From: Tractidigestivibacter scatoligenes
Lineage (GTDB): Bacteria; Actinomycetota; Coriobacteriia; Coriobacteriales; Atopobiaceae
Direction: 5' to 3'
Length of the DNA: 64,000 bases
NCBI RefSeq assembly: GCF_001494635.1
Contig: NZ_LOJF01000001.1
Span: forward strand, 620,001 to 684,000
This document shows positions 52,620 through 60,963 of the stretch, in pieces (position 1 is the stretch's first letter; every line of letters begins with the position of its first letter). Both the position numbers and the translations under genes were made by a program. A model generated the notes under the pieces. The model was not told where the DNA came from. It saw only the letters and a program-made list of their open reading frames with translations, and searched no databases.

Positions 52620-54035
52620 ATGATTTGTCCCAAGTGCGGGGCCGAAAACGCCGACGGATCCCGGTTCTGCAAGACATGCGGAGCGCCCTTGGCAGATGCC
52701 ACATCAACTGTAGACACAGCTGTACCCACGTATTCCAATAAGAGTTCAAAGAAAGCTCTGGTGGCGGTGATAGCCGTTGTGGCCGTTGTGCTGGTGGCGG
52801 TTCTGGCTGCAAACCTGCTGGGGCTTGTGCACATTGGGGCTTCTTCAAGCGCGGGGTCGCAGGCTTCTGGCGGCAAGACTTCGCCTGACACTACCGTGGT
52901 GAGCTCCGCTCTCTGGTCTGGGAATGACACCTCGCCTTACGTAGACCAAGATGGGACGGAGTGCGGGAACACCCCTTCGAATTATGGGCAGCGAGCTGAA
53001 ACCGTAAGCGATTCTGACTACGACTACTTCTACTCCGATAGCGAGGGCGGCCTTTGCCGGGCAAAGAAGGGCAGCTCGCAGGTGGATGTCATCCTTCCTA
53101 CCAGCAAGCTCGAGAGCGCGAACTCACACACAACTTTCTACCTCAACAAAGACGGTGACACTCTCTACTTCATGGAGATATACTCGCGCTATAATGAATC
53201 CTCGGATAGTTCGTTTGCCATTTGCTCGGTTGGTGCCGATGGCTCGGGCTTCACCACGCTCCTAGAAATCCCATCGACGGATAAAAGCACGGGGTCATAC
53301 TCCTACATCAGCGGACTCTACTTGTACGATCACACGCTGTACTTTGTCGTGGAGAGCATGTCCGGTGGGTCAATGTATTCAGATTACACGTACGATGTGT
53401 ATACGATGGATGAGGATGGATCAAACCAGCAAAAGCGCTGCAGCATACAGCATGTAGGTGCTTCTACGCTGTTTGTGACGAAGGAGAAGGTTTACTACTC
53501 CTATAACTGTCCAGACACTGAAAATCCTGGAGATTATTCGCGCAGCAGCGTGTTCTCCCAGAACTTGGATGGGTCTGACCAGCAGGAGATTTATGTGAGC
53601 AACCTGGATTGGATTGCGGATGGCCCCATCGTTCAGGACGGTTTTGTCTACGTAACGGAAAGCAACTTAACCAACTATGCCGTGGGCGATTGGAGCTTCC
53701 AATTGACACGTATGGATACGTCAGGAAACGCTCCAAGTGTAATTTGGAGTGGGAAGACGGGTCGCAACTCTTACTATAAGTTGAGCGCCATTGCTGGCAA
53801 CAGCGTGTATTTGGCGGAAACCAATGACGGAAGGCTGGCGAGTCTTATCAGCGTACCCCTCTCGGGTGGTGACTCAGCTACACTCGATACGAGCTTTGCG
53901 GGCATGGATCCCGTACTTTCTAACTCTTGCGACTGCCTGCTTCTGTATGGTTATGGCATGGGGACCTGGTCCAGTGGCGCAGAGGTATCGCGCATCGGCT
54001 TTGACGGCACGGTGTTCCGCGAGGTAGTCGGCTAG
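52620..54035 (+). CDS. Zinc-ribbon membrane protein with beta-propeller-like exterior
   Basis: A 471-residue protein with a zinc ribbon (C3/C6, C17/C20) closely resembling that of the divergent gene, a membrane helix (about 46-67) and a long exterior. The exterior has repeated strand units such as DYDYFYSDSEGGLCRA, DGDTLYFMEIYSR and SVYLAETNDGRLASL, as in DUF5050 proteins. GC is low for this genome, about half. It is divergent from the zinc-ribbon/ABC pair and probably part of the same system. Confidence 0.78.
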   Translation: MICPKCGAENADGSRFCKTCGAPLADATSTVDTAVPTYSNKSSKKALVAVIAVVAVVLVAVLAANLLGLVHIGASSSAGSQASGGKTSPDTTVVSSALWSGNDTSPYVDQDGTECGNTPSNYGQRAETVSDSDYDYFYSDSEGGLCRAKKGSSQVDVILPTSKLESANSHTTFYLNKDGDTLYFMEIYSRYNESSDSSFAICSVGADGSGFTTLLEIPSTDKSTGSYSYISGLYLYDHTLYFVVESMSGGSMYSDYTYDVYTMDEDGSNQQKRCSIQHVGASTLFVTKEKVYYSYNCPDTENPGDYSRSSVFSQNLDGSDQQEIYVSNLDWIADGPIVQDGFVYVTESNLTNYAVGDWSFQLTRMDTSGNAPSVIWSGKTGRNSYYKLSAIAGNSVYLAETNDGRLASLISVPLSGGDSATLDTSFAGMDPVLSNSCDCLLLYGYGMGTWSSGAEVSRIGFDGTVFREVVG

Positions 54036-54099
54036 AGGCTGTTCAGTTGTGGCGTGATGCTCATCATCGCGCCCCTGGGGGCCATCCCTGCTTGGGTGT

Positions 54100-54141
54100 A
54101 AAGTGCTGACAGGCAATTGCCGTTGTCTGCCAGCACTTTTG
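54100..54141 (+). terminator. Terminator after the zinc-ribbon gene
   Basis: AAAGTGCTGACAGGCAA (54100-54116) pairs with TTGTCTGCCAGCACTTT (54123-54139) with two mismatches, and T-rich sequence follows. It lies 14 bp before the phosphatase start, so it may also affect that gene. Confidence 0.75.
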
Positions 54142-54155
54142 TTGTGAAAGGAATC

Positions 54156-54686
54156 GTGATCGTGCCGAGTATCCTGTTCGTCTGCCACGGCAACATCTGC
54201 CGCTCGACCATGGCCCAGTTCGTGATGGAGGAGCTGGTACGTCGCGCCGGCCGCGAAGGAGGCTTCCAGATCGACTCTGCCGCGACCAGCCGCGAGGAGC
54301 TTGGCAACGACGTTCACCCCGGCACGCGCGAGCGCCTGCGTCGAGCGGGCATCCCCTGTGGCCACCACGCCGCTCGCCAGATGGGGCCAAGGGACTACGA
54401 CCGCTTCGACTACATCGTTGGCATGGACCGAGACAACTATGACGGCATGTACCGGCTGCTTCTGGGCGAGAGGGGCATGGGTTTCTCGTGGCCGCCCGTC
54501 TCGGCGCAGCTTGTGCGCGAGGCGGATCCGCTGCACAAGGTCTCGCTGCTCATGGACTGGACCGGCCACCCGCGCGACGTGGCGGACCCCTGGTACACGG
54601 GCAACTTCGATGCCACCTTTGACGATGTGATGGCCGGCTGCACAGCGATGCTCGACAAGCTGCTTGCCAGGGGCGAGGGTCGCTAG
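54156..54686 (+). CDS. Low molecular weight protein-tyrosine phosphatase
   Basis: A 176-residue enzyme. The P-loop VCHGNICRS has C10 and R16 (CX5R), and the acid Asp is in ADPWYTG. It removes phosphate from tyrosine or arginine residues. The start is GTG 54156 behind AAAGGAATC; GTG 54162 is nearly as good. The U32 gene begins 2 bp after its stop. No capsule or BY-kinase gene is near. Confidence 0.92.
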   Translation: MIVPSILFVCHGNICRSTMAQFVMEELVRRAGREGGFQIDSAATSREELGNDVHPGTRERLRRAGIPCGHHAARQMGPRDYDRFDYIVGMDRDNYDGMYRLLLGERGMGFSWPPVSAQLVREADPLHKVSLLMDWTGHPRDVADPWYTGNFDATFDDVMAGCTAMLDKLLARGEGR

Positions 54687-54688
54687 CG

Positions 54689-55894
54689 ATGGGCGAAATG
54701 GGCGAGATGGGTGAGCAGATCCCCATGGAGCTTCTGGCGCCTGCGGGTGGCCCGGAGCAGCTGCGCGAGGTCATCCACTTTGGCGCAGACGCGGTCTATC
54801 TGGCTGGCCAGCGCTGGGGCATGCGCGCCGGTAGCCGTAACTTCTCGGACGAGGAGCTGATAAGGGCGGTGGCCTACGCGCACGCGCGGGGCGTTGCGGT
54901 CCACGTGACCGTGAACACGGTCATGACCGATAGGGACGCAGACGCGCTACCGGTGTTCTTCTCGCTTCTGACAGAGGCCGGCGCAGACGCGGTGATCGTG
55001 GCCGACCTCGGCGCCATTGCGCTTGCGCGCAGGTACGCGCCGCAGGTGGCGGTGCACGTCTCAACGCAGGCATCGGTTATGAGCGCCGCCGCGGCCGAGG
55101 AGTACGCGCGGCTTGGGGCCAGGCGCGTGGTTCTCGCCCGCGAGATGACGCTTGGGCAGATCGCCGAGCTGCGGCGCCGCGTGACGGGGGAGCTCGAGCT
55201 TGAGGCATTCGCGCACGGCTCGATGTGCATGGCGTACTCCGGGCGGTGCCTGCTCTCGGCAGGGCTCATGGGGCCAGGGCGCTCCGCCGGCCACGGGGCC
55301 TGCGCGCAGCCCTGTCGCTGGGCGTGGTCGCTCACGGAGGAGAGGTCTGGGGCGGTGCTGCCGGTTGAGCAGGATGGCCGTGCGAGCTACCTGCTCTCGT
55401 CGAATGACCTCTGCATGATCGAGCACCTTGGTGACCTGCGCGCGGCGGGCGTTGACGCCATCAAGCTGGAGGGTCGCTCGAAGGGCGCCTATTACGCGGC
55501 GGCGGTGACCAACGCCTACCGCCACGTGCTGGATGGCGAGGACGCGCGACCGTGGCGTCAGGAGCTGGACCTCGTGAGCCATCGCCCGTACTCAACGGGC
55601 TTCTACCTGGGAGAACCCCAGCAAAACCCGGGCAGGGTGGACTACCAGCGCGAGAGGCGCCTCGTGGGCGTGGTGGAGCAGGCCTCGGCTGGCGCGGACG
55701 GTGCGTGCGTCGCTTGCGTCCGTTGCCGCAACCGTGCTGACGTCGGCGGCGAGCTTGAGGTGCTCTCGCCCGGCCAGCCGGTGCGAAGCTTTGAGCTGGA
55801 CGCGCCTCTCGTCACCAATGGCGAGCTCTACCAGCTGAGGCTTCCTTTTGCTGTGGAGCCGCTCGACCTGCTCTGCGTGCGGGTGAAAAGGTAA
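54689..55894 (+). CDS. Peptidase U32 family protein
   Basis: A 401-residue member of the U32 family. The signature EAFAHGSMCMAYSGRCLLS is followed by CAQPCRW, giving four Cys that may hold an iron-sulfur cluster. The N-terminal MELLAPAGGPEQL is also typical. Characterised relatives (TrhP, RlhA) modify tRNA or rRNA rather than cleave proteins, so RNA hydroxylation is a better guess than proteolysis. ATG 54689 or ATG 54725 could be the start. Confidence 0.88.
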   Translation: MGEMGEMGEQIPMELLAPAGGPEQLREVIHFGADAVYLAGQRWGMRAGSRNFSDEELIRAVAYAHARGVAVHVTVNTVMTDRDADALPVFFSLLTEAGADAVIVADLGAIALARRYAPQVAVHVSTQASVMSAAAAEEYARLGARRVVLAREMTLGQIAELRRRVTGELELEAFAHGSMCMAYSGRCLLSAGLMGPGRSAGHGACAQPCRWAWSLTEERSGAVLPVEQDGRASYLLSSNDLCMIEHLGDLRAAGVDAIKLEGRSKGAYYAAAVTNAYRHVLDGEDARPWRQELDLVSHRPYSTGFYLGEPQQNPGRVDYQRERRLVGVVEQASAGADGACVACVRCRNRADVGGELEVLSPGQPVRSFELDAPLVTNGELYQLRLPFAVEPLDLLCVRVKR

Positions 55895-55939
55895 ATCCTT
55901 CTCTCAATTCGCAAACTCAAGCAGTTGCTTTGGGGTATG

Positions 55940-55964
55940 ATTACTACTGAATTTCGGAAGTAAT
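55940..55964 (+). promoter_or_regulatory. Candidate HigA operator
   Basis: ATTACT (55940-55945) and AGTAAT (55959-55964) form a dyad with a 13-bp spacer, 8 bp before the higB start. TTGCTT lies just upstream at 55925. Antitoxins of this type usually repress their own promoter. Confidence 0.5.
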
Positions 55965-55972
55965 GAGGGGAC

Positions 55973-56260
55973 ATGCAATTTGCCCAGCAGGACATCAAGC
56001 TCTTCTGGGAAGACCCCGTAGCTCATCCGCCGCGACGGGTTCCTCCCGAAGTTAGGAAAGCGCTTTTTCGGAAGCTGCAGATGATCGATGCGGCGGCTGA
56101 TATCAATGACCTTCGTGTGCCTCCTGGAAACAGACTTGAGCAATTGCGTGGAAACACGAAGGGGCTCTATAGCATTCGCGTCAATGACCAATGGCGAATC
56201 TGCTTTACCTGGCGAGATGGGGAAGCGAAGGGAGTTGAGCTCTGTGACTACCATTCATAG
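55973..56260 (+). CDS. higB: HigB-type toxin (RelE/ParE superfamily)
   Basis: A 95-residue ribosome-dependent mRNA endonuclease candidate. RLEQLRGNTKGLYSIRVNDQWRICFTWRDG and the final VELCDYH are characteristic of the HigB/killer-protein group. The ATG follows TGAGGGGAC. The order toxin then antitoxin, with a 17-bp overlap, is the standard HigBA layout. Confidence 0.92.
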   Translation: MQFAQQDIKLFWEDPVAHPPRRVPPEVRKALFRKLQMIDAAADINDLRVPPGNRLEQLRGNTKGLYSIRVNDQWRICFTWRDGEAKGVELCDYHS

Positions 56261-56531
56261 CTATATTTCCACCCCAGGCGAGATTCTTCTCGAGGAGTTT
56301 CTCGAGCCGATGGGCATTAGCCAGTACCGGCTTGCCAAAGCCATTGGCAAGCCGCAGTCTGCGATATCCGACATCGTGAATGGTCGGCGAGGCATTACAG
56401 CTGAGATGGCATGGCTTCTGGGGGAGGCGCTGGGGACCACCGCTCAATTCTGGCTCAACCTGCAGTCGACCTATGACCTAAAGACAATTGATACTACCAA
56501 GCTTCCGCATGTAGAAGCTCTTGTCGGTTAG
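56244..56531 (+). CDS. higA: HigA-type antitoxin (HTH)
   Basis: A 95-residue XRE-type DNA-binding antitoxin. STPGEILLEEFLEPMGISQYRLAKAIGKPQSAISDIVNGRRGITAEMA is the family core. GTG 56244 lies inside the end of higB. The C-terminal region (FWLNLQSTYDL) is as usual for HigA. It should neutralise HigB and repress the operon. Confidence 0.92.
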   Translation: MTTIHSYISTPGEILLEEFLEPMGISQYRLAKAIGKPQSAISDIVNGRRGITAEMAWLLGEALGTTAQFWLNLQSTYDLKTIDTTKLPHVEALVG

Positions 56532-56615
56532 GGCCGCTCCCGGAGGGGCATCCCGCCGCGTATATGTGTCACTCGCCGAATAGCAATTAGAAGCCGGCTG
56601 TACTGCTCGGGCAAT

Positions 56616-56636
56616 ATGTTATACAGAAGATAACAT
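56616..56636 (+). promoter_or_regulatory. Dyad upstream of the NADH oxidase gene
   Basis: ATGTTAT (56616-56622) and ATAACAT (56630-56636) form a perfect 7-bp dyad, 99 bp before the start. It is AT-rich in a GC-rich region and may bind a redox- or oxygen-responsive regulator. It does not match the Rex consensus. Confidence 0.45.
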
Positions 56637-56735
56637 TAGCCCAAGGGACTGCCGGCAGCTGCCCTTCGTCTGTCCGCTGCGTCCCTCACGTCCGTCCGCG
56701 CGGCATGCCCGCGGGAGGGAAGGGAAGGGGAGCAC

Positions 56736-58088
56736 ATGAGCAGGATCGTGATCGTCGGCGCCAACCACGCGGGGACCGCGGCGGCCAACGCCATTCTCGA
56801 CAACCACCCCGGCAACGAGGTCGTGATCATCGACCAGAACAGCAACATCAGCTTTTTGGGGTGCGGCATGGCGCTGTGGATTGGTCGGCAGATCTCTGGT
56901 CCGGACGGCCTCTTCTACCAGACCAAGGAGGGCTTCGAGGCCAAGGGCGCAACGGTCTTCATGGAGACGCGCGTCGAGTCCATCGACTACGACGCGCAGG
57001 TGGTCCACGCCGTTGCGGCGGACGGCACGCGCGTTGACCAGCCCTACGACAAGCTCATCCTGGCCACGGGTTCGCTGCCCATCATCCCGCCCATCGAGGG
57101 CGTAGACCTCCAGAACGTCCAGCGCGTGAAGCTCTTCCAGGACGCGCAGGCAGTGGTCGAGAAGCTCAAGGACCCCGCCATCCGCCGCGTGACCGTGGTT
57201 GGCGCGGGCTACATTGGCGTCGAGCTGGCGGAGGCCTTCCAGCGAAACGGCCGCGAGGTAACGCTCGTCGACATGGCGCCTGCCTGCGTCTCCGGCAACT
57301 TTGACGAGGAGTTTTGCGACCTCATGGCCGAGAACCTCCGCAGTCACGGCATCGAGCTCGCCTTTGGCGAGAAGGTCCTGCGCCTTGAGGGCGAGAACGG
57401 CAAGGTGGCCCGCGTGGTAACCGACAAGGGCACCCACCAGGCGGACCTCGTGTGCCTGTGTATTGGCTTCAAGCCAAATGCCGCGCTTTTCGAGGGCGCA
57501 GGCTTTGACACGCTGCGGAACGGCGCGCTTCTCGTCGACCACCACCAGGAGACCAGCCGTCGAGGCGTGTATGCGGTGGGGGATTGCTCCAGCTGCTATA
57601 GCAACGCCAAGGATGGCGAGCCGGCTTACATTGCGCTGGCGACAAACGCCGTGCGCTCGGGCATCGTGGCGGGTCACAACGCCTGCGGCATGGCAATCGA
57701 GGGCGTGGGCGTGCAGGGCTCCTCGGGCATCTGCATCTACGACCTCAAGATGGTGGCCACGGGCCTCACCGAGGCGGCCGCGCGCAGGGCGGGCTACGAT
57801 GCCTGCGTGAGTGACTTCTCGCAGGTGCAGAAGGCGACTTTCGTTGAGACCGAGAACCCCGAGGTCAAGATTCGCGTGGTCTTCGACGGCACCACGCGCA
57901 GGGTCCTTGGCGCGCAGATGGCCTCGACCTACGACATGAGCGCGGGCATCCACATGTTCTCGCTGGCGATTCAGGAGGGGCTGACCATCGACCGCCTGGC
58001 GCTGCTCGACGTCTTCTTCCTTCCGCACTTCAACCAGCCGTACAACTACTACACCATGGCGGCGTACTCCGCGGTCCTGGGCGCGTAG
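56736..58088 (+). CDS. nox: NADH oxidase/CoA-disulfide reductase family flavoprotein
   Basis: A 450-residue enzyme. The FAD motif is VGANHAGTAAA, with H11 next to the flavin. The redox Cys is C43 in FLGCGMALW, which matches C42 of H2O-forming NADH oxidase. The NAD motif is VVGAGYIGVELAEAF and the second FAD segment is VYAVGDC. Four-electron reduction of O2 to water is most likely and would complement FprA in oxygen defence. The start follows AGGGAAGGGGAGCAC. Confidence 0.9.
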   Translation: MSRIVIVGANHAGTAAANAILDNHPGNEVVIIDQNSNISFLGCGMALWIGRQISGPDGLFYQTKEGFEAKGATVFMETRVESIDYDAQVVHAVAADGTRVDQPYDKLILATGSLPIIPPIEGVDLQNVQRVKLFQDAQAVVEKLKDPAIRRVTVVGAGYIGVELAEAFQRNGREVTLVDMAPACVSGNFDEEFCDLMAENLRSHGIELAFGEKVLRLEGENGKVARVVTDKGTHQADLVCLCIGFKPNAALFEGAGFDTLRNGALLVDHHQETSRRGVYAVGDCSSCYSNAKDGEPAYIALATNAVRSGIVAGHNACGMAIEGVGVQGSSGICIYDLKMVATGLTEAAARRAGYDACVSDFSQVQKATFVETENPEVKIRVVFDGTTRRVLGAQMASTYDMSAGIHMFSLAIQEGLTIDRLALLDVFFLPHFNQPYNYYTMAAYSAVLGA

Positions 58089-58096
58089 GGCTCGCG

Positions 58097-58208
58097 GCGG
58101 GATACAGATTCGGGTGCGAATGTGTGGCGGGGCGATACAGCTTCGGCATCCGAACGTGTATCGACCTGGGCGGGATACAGCTTCGAGTGCGAATGTGTGG
58201 CGGGGCGA
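58097..58208. repeat. Three hairpin units after nox
   Basis: GATACAG followed by a TTCG-N4/5-CGAA mini-hairpin and GTGT occurs three times (about 58101, 58134 and 58174). The first and third are followed by GGCGGGGCGA. Confidence 0.75.
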
Positions 58209-58227
58209 GAAGAACCGCGGGATTTTG

Positions 58228-58259
58228 TTGCCCGGTAGTGGGATCCCATTGCCGGGCAA
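58228..58259. repeat. 32-bp near-perfect palindrome
   Basis: TTGCCCGG and CCGGGCAA enclose TGGGATCCCA. Part of the sequence is repeated just after it (CAATGGGATTCCATTGG). It may act as the nox terminator, though the following U-tract is weak. Confidence 0.75.
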
Positions 58260-58342
58260 TGGGATTCCATTGGAGGTTCCAATTAGTGTCGTCTCCGGGC
58301 GTTAGACTCTTGTGAGTCAACTCGATACCACAGGAGACATGC

Positions 58343-60904
58343 ATGCCCTCTGACCAGCAGTTCTCGTTCTTCTCCGCAGCTAGCGACCAGCAGGCGCCCG
58401 CCGTCCAGCCCGCCGCGTCCGGTGCCGTCCAGCCGCCTGCCGCCAATCGCCCCTCCGCCGTTGACATCGACGGCCTCAACCGCGCGCAGCGCGACGCCGT
58501 GCTCTGCACGCACGGCCCGCTCTTGGTGCTTGCCGGCGCGGGCTCGGGCAAGACGCGCGTGCTCACGTACCGCATCGCGCACATGGTCGCCGACGAGGGC
58601 GTGCGCCCGTGGCAGGTGCTCGCCATTACGTTCACCAACAAGGCGGCGGCCGAGATGCGCGAGCGTCTCAACGCGCTTCTCCCCGGTGGCACCCGCGGCA
58701 TGTGGGTGTGCACCTTCCACGCCATGTGCGTTCGCATGCTGCGAGACGACCCTGAGCTGGTGGGCTACCAGCCAAACTTCACCATCTACGACGATGATGA
58801 CTCGAAGCGCCTGGTCAAGACCATCATGTCCGAGCTCGACGTGGACCCCAAGCAGTTCCCCATCCAGGCTATCCGCTCGCAGATCTCGGGCGCCAAGAAC
58901 GCGCTCGTCTCGCCCGATGAGATGCAAGGCCAGGCCCAGACGCCGCTGGAGCGCAAGGCGGCGCAGGTCTACCGCGTGCTGCAGGGCCGCCTGGAGCGCG
59001 CCAACGCCATGGACTTCGACGACCTCCTGGTAAAGGCCTTCGAGCTTCTCGCCAAGAACCCGCAGGTACTCGACGCTTACCAGGAGCGCTTCCGCCAGAT
59101 CAGCGTGGACGAGTACCAGGACACCAACGGCGTCCAGTACGCCATCACCAACCTTTTGGCTCGCAAGTACAGAAACCTCATGGTCGTGGGCGACGACGAC
59201 CAGTCCATCTACTCCTGGCGCGGCGCGGACATCAAGAACATTCTCTCCTTCGAGAAGGACTATCCCGACGCCCACGTGGTCAAGCTCGAGCAGAACTACC
59301 GCTCCACCGGCCACATCCTCAACGCGGCCAACGCCGTGGTGGCCCACAACTCGCACCGCAAGGCCAAGCGCCTCTTCACCGACGCGGGCGATGGCGAGAA
59401 GATCCGCGTGTACCAGGCCGCGGACGAGCGCGACGAGGGCCGCTGGATTGGCTCGGAGATCGAGAAGCTGCACGACAAGGGCACCAGTTACGACGACGTT
59501 GCCGTCTTCTACCGCACCAACGCGCAGTCGCGCATCCTCGAAGACATGTTCCTGCGCGCCGGTGTGCCCTACAAGATCGTGGGTGGCACACGCTTCTTCG
59601 ACCGCCAGGAGGTCCGCGACGTAATGGCCTACCTCAAGGTCGTCGTGAACCCGGATGACGACGTGGCCGCGCTGCGTGTGGTCAACACGCCGCGCCGCGG
59701 CATTGGCTCCACGTCCATCAACAAGATTCGCACGTACGCCGCCGAGAACCGCATCTCGTTCTTTGCCGCGTGCGAGGCGTGCATTGCCGAGCAGGGCCTG
59801 CTCTCGCCCAAGGTGCGCAACGCCCTCTCCGAGTTCACGGGTACCATCGAGGCCGGCCGCCACATGACGGGCGAGCTCTCGGACGTAGTGGAGGCCATCA
59901 TCGATCGCTCCGGCCTCATCCGCGCCCTGGAAGCCGAGCACTCCGTCGAGGCAGACAGCCGCATCGAGAACATCAAGGAGTTCTACGGCGTCGCGGCCGA
60001 GTTCGACGAGACCCACGATGACGCAGCCGAGACGCTCGAGAGCCTGGAGCAGCTCCGGGCGGCGGGACTGGCGGACAGCTCGGCTTCCCCCAGCGGCGAT
60101 TTCGTGAGCGAAGCGAGCGAGCGAGCGTCGTCAGACGCGAGCGCTGAGCCGCAGGGGGATGCCGGGCTGCCCGCCGTTGCGGCGGAGAAGCTTCCGGCGC
60201 TCATGGAGTGGCTCGCGCTGCGCTCGGACCTGGACTCGCTTGCGGGCTCGGCGAGCGCCGTCACCATGATGACCGTGCACTCGGCGAAGGGCCTGGAGTT
60301 CCCGGTGGTCTTCGTTGCCGGCATGGAGGAGGGAATCTTTCCGCACTCGGCGCACGAGGGCGACCCGGCGTCGATCGAGGAGGAGCGCCGCCTGGCGTAC
60401 GTGGCCATCACGCGCGCCCGCAAGCGGCTCTACCTCACCTACGCCCTCACGCGCCGCACCTTTGGCTCGGTGCAGGCAAACCCGCGCAGCCGCTTTGTGA
60501 ACGAGATTCCCGCGGCAGACGTTGAGGCCGTGGGCGTGGGTTCGTCGGGCTTCTCGGGTGTGGGCTGGGAGAAGCGCGGAGACAGGCACGGCACCTTTGG
60601 CAGCGGGCGCGGTTCCGAGGTCTATGGTGGCCACGTCTTTGGCTCGCGCACGCGCTCGACGGGCGGCTCTGTCGCCCCAAGCGCCGTGGCCTCCGCGCCC
60701 CTGCCGCGCCCGCAGGCCCCGCGCCGCGATGCGGCGAAGGCGGCGGAGTCCTTCTCGGCAGGAGATCACGTCTCGCACAAGACCTTTGGTCCCGGCGTGG
60801 TCATCGCCGCCAAGGGCGACACCATTGAGGTGCGCTTCTCTCGCACGGGCAAGACCAAGAAGCTCATGAAGGGCTTTGCGCCCATCGTGAAGATTGAGGG
60901 GTAA
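58343..60904 (+). CDS. pcrA: UvrD/PcrA-family DNA helicase
   Basis: An 853-residue superfamily 1 helicase for repair and replication restart. Motifs in order are GAGSGKT (65-71), TFTNKAAAEM, VDEYQDTN, DDDQSIYSWRGAD, QNYRST and TVHSAKGLEFPVVFVAGMEEG. The C-terminus (VSHKTFGPGVVIAAKGDTIEVRF) is the PcrA Tudor-like RNAP-contact domain. A Ser/Ala-rich insertion (about 570-605) is encoded partly by GCGA repeats. The start follows CAGGAGACATGC. Confidence 0.95.
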   Translation: MPSDQQFSFFSAASDQQAPAVQPAASGAVQPPAANRPSAVDIDGLNRAQRDAVLCTHGPLLVLAGAGSGKTRVLTYRIAHMVADEGVRPWQVLAITFTNKAAAEMRERLNALLPGGTRGMWVCTFHAMCVRMLRDDPELVGYQPNFTIYDDDDSKRLVKTIMSELDVDPKQFPIQAIRSQISGAKNALVSPDEMQGQAQTPLERKAAQVYRVLQGRLERANAMDFDDLLVKAFELLAKNPQVLDAYQERFRQISVDEYQDTNGVQYAITNLLARKYRNLMVVGDDDQSIYSWRGADIKNILSFEKDYPDAHVVKLEQNYRSTGHILNAANAVVAHNSHRKAKRLFTDAGDGEKIRVYQAADERDEGRWIGSEIEKLHDKGTSYDDVAVFYRTNAQSRILEDMFLRAGVPYKIVGGTRFFDRQEVRDVMAYLKVVVNPDDDVAALRVVNTPRRGIGSTSINKIRTYAAENRISFFAACEACIAEQGLLSPKVRNALSEFTGTIEAGRHMTGELSDVVEAIIDRSGLIRALEAEHSVEADSRIENIKEFYGVAAEFDETHDDAAETLESLEQLRAAGLADSSASPSGDFVSEASERASSDASAEPQGDAGLPAVAAEKLPALMEWLALRSDLDSLAGSASAVTMMTVHSAKGLEFPVVFVAGMEEGIFPHSAHEGDPASIEEERRLAYVAITRARKRLYLTYALTRRTFGSVQANPRSRFVNEIPAADVEAVGVGSSGFSGVGWEKRGDRHGTFGSGRGSEVYGGHVFGSRTRSTGGSVAPSAVASAPLPRPQAPRRDAAKAAESFSAGDHVSHKTFGPGVVIAAKGDTIEVRFSRTGKTKKLMKGFAPIVKIEG

Positions 60905-60920
60905 CTCCGCTGCTCCCCGA

Positions 60921-60949
60921 TGAGACAAAGGGAAACTCCCTTTGTCTCA
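60921..60949. repeat. 29-bp palindrome, copy 4
   Basis: TGAGACAAAGGGA, loop AAC, TCCCTTTGTCTCA: perfect arms, extended outside by CCCGA/TCGGG with a one-base bulge. It starts 16 bp past the pcrA stop (TAA), so here the TGA is not the gene stop. Confidence 0.9.
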
Positions 60950-60963
60950 TTCGGGAGAGTATC

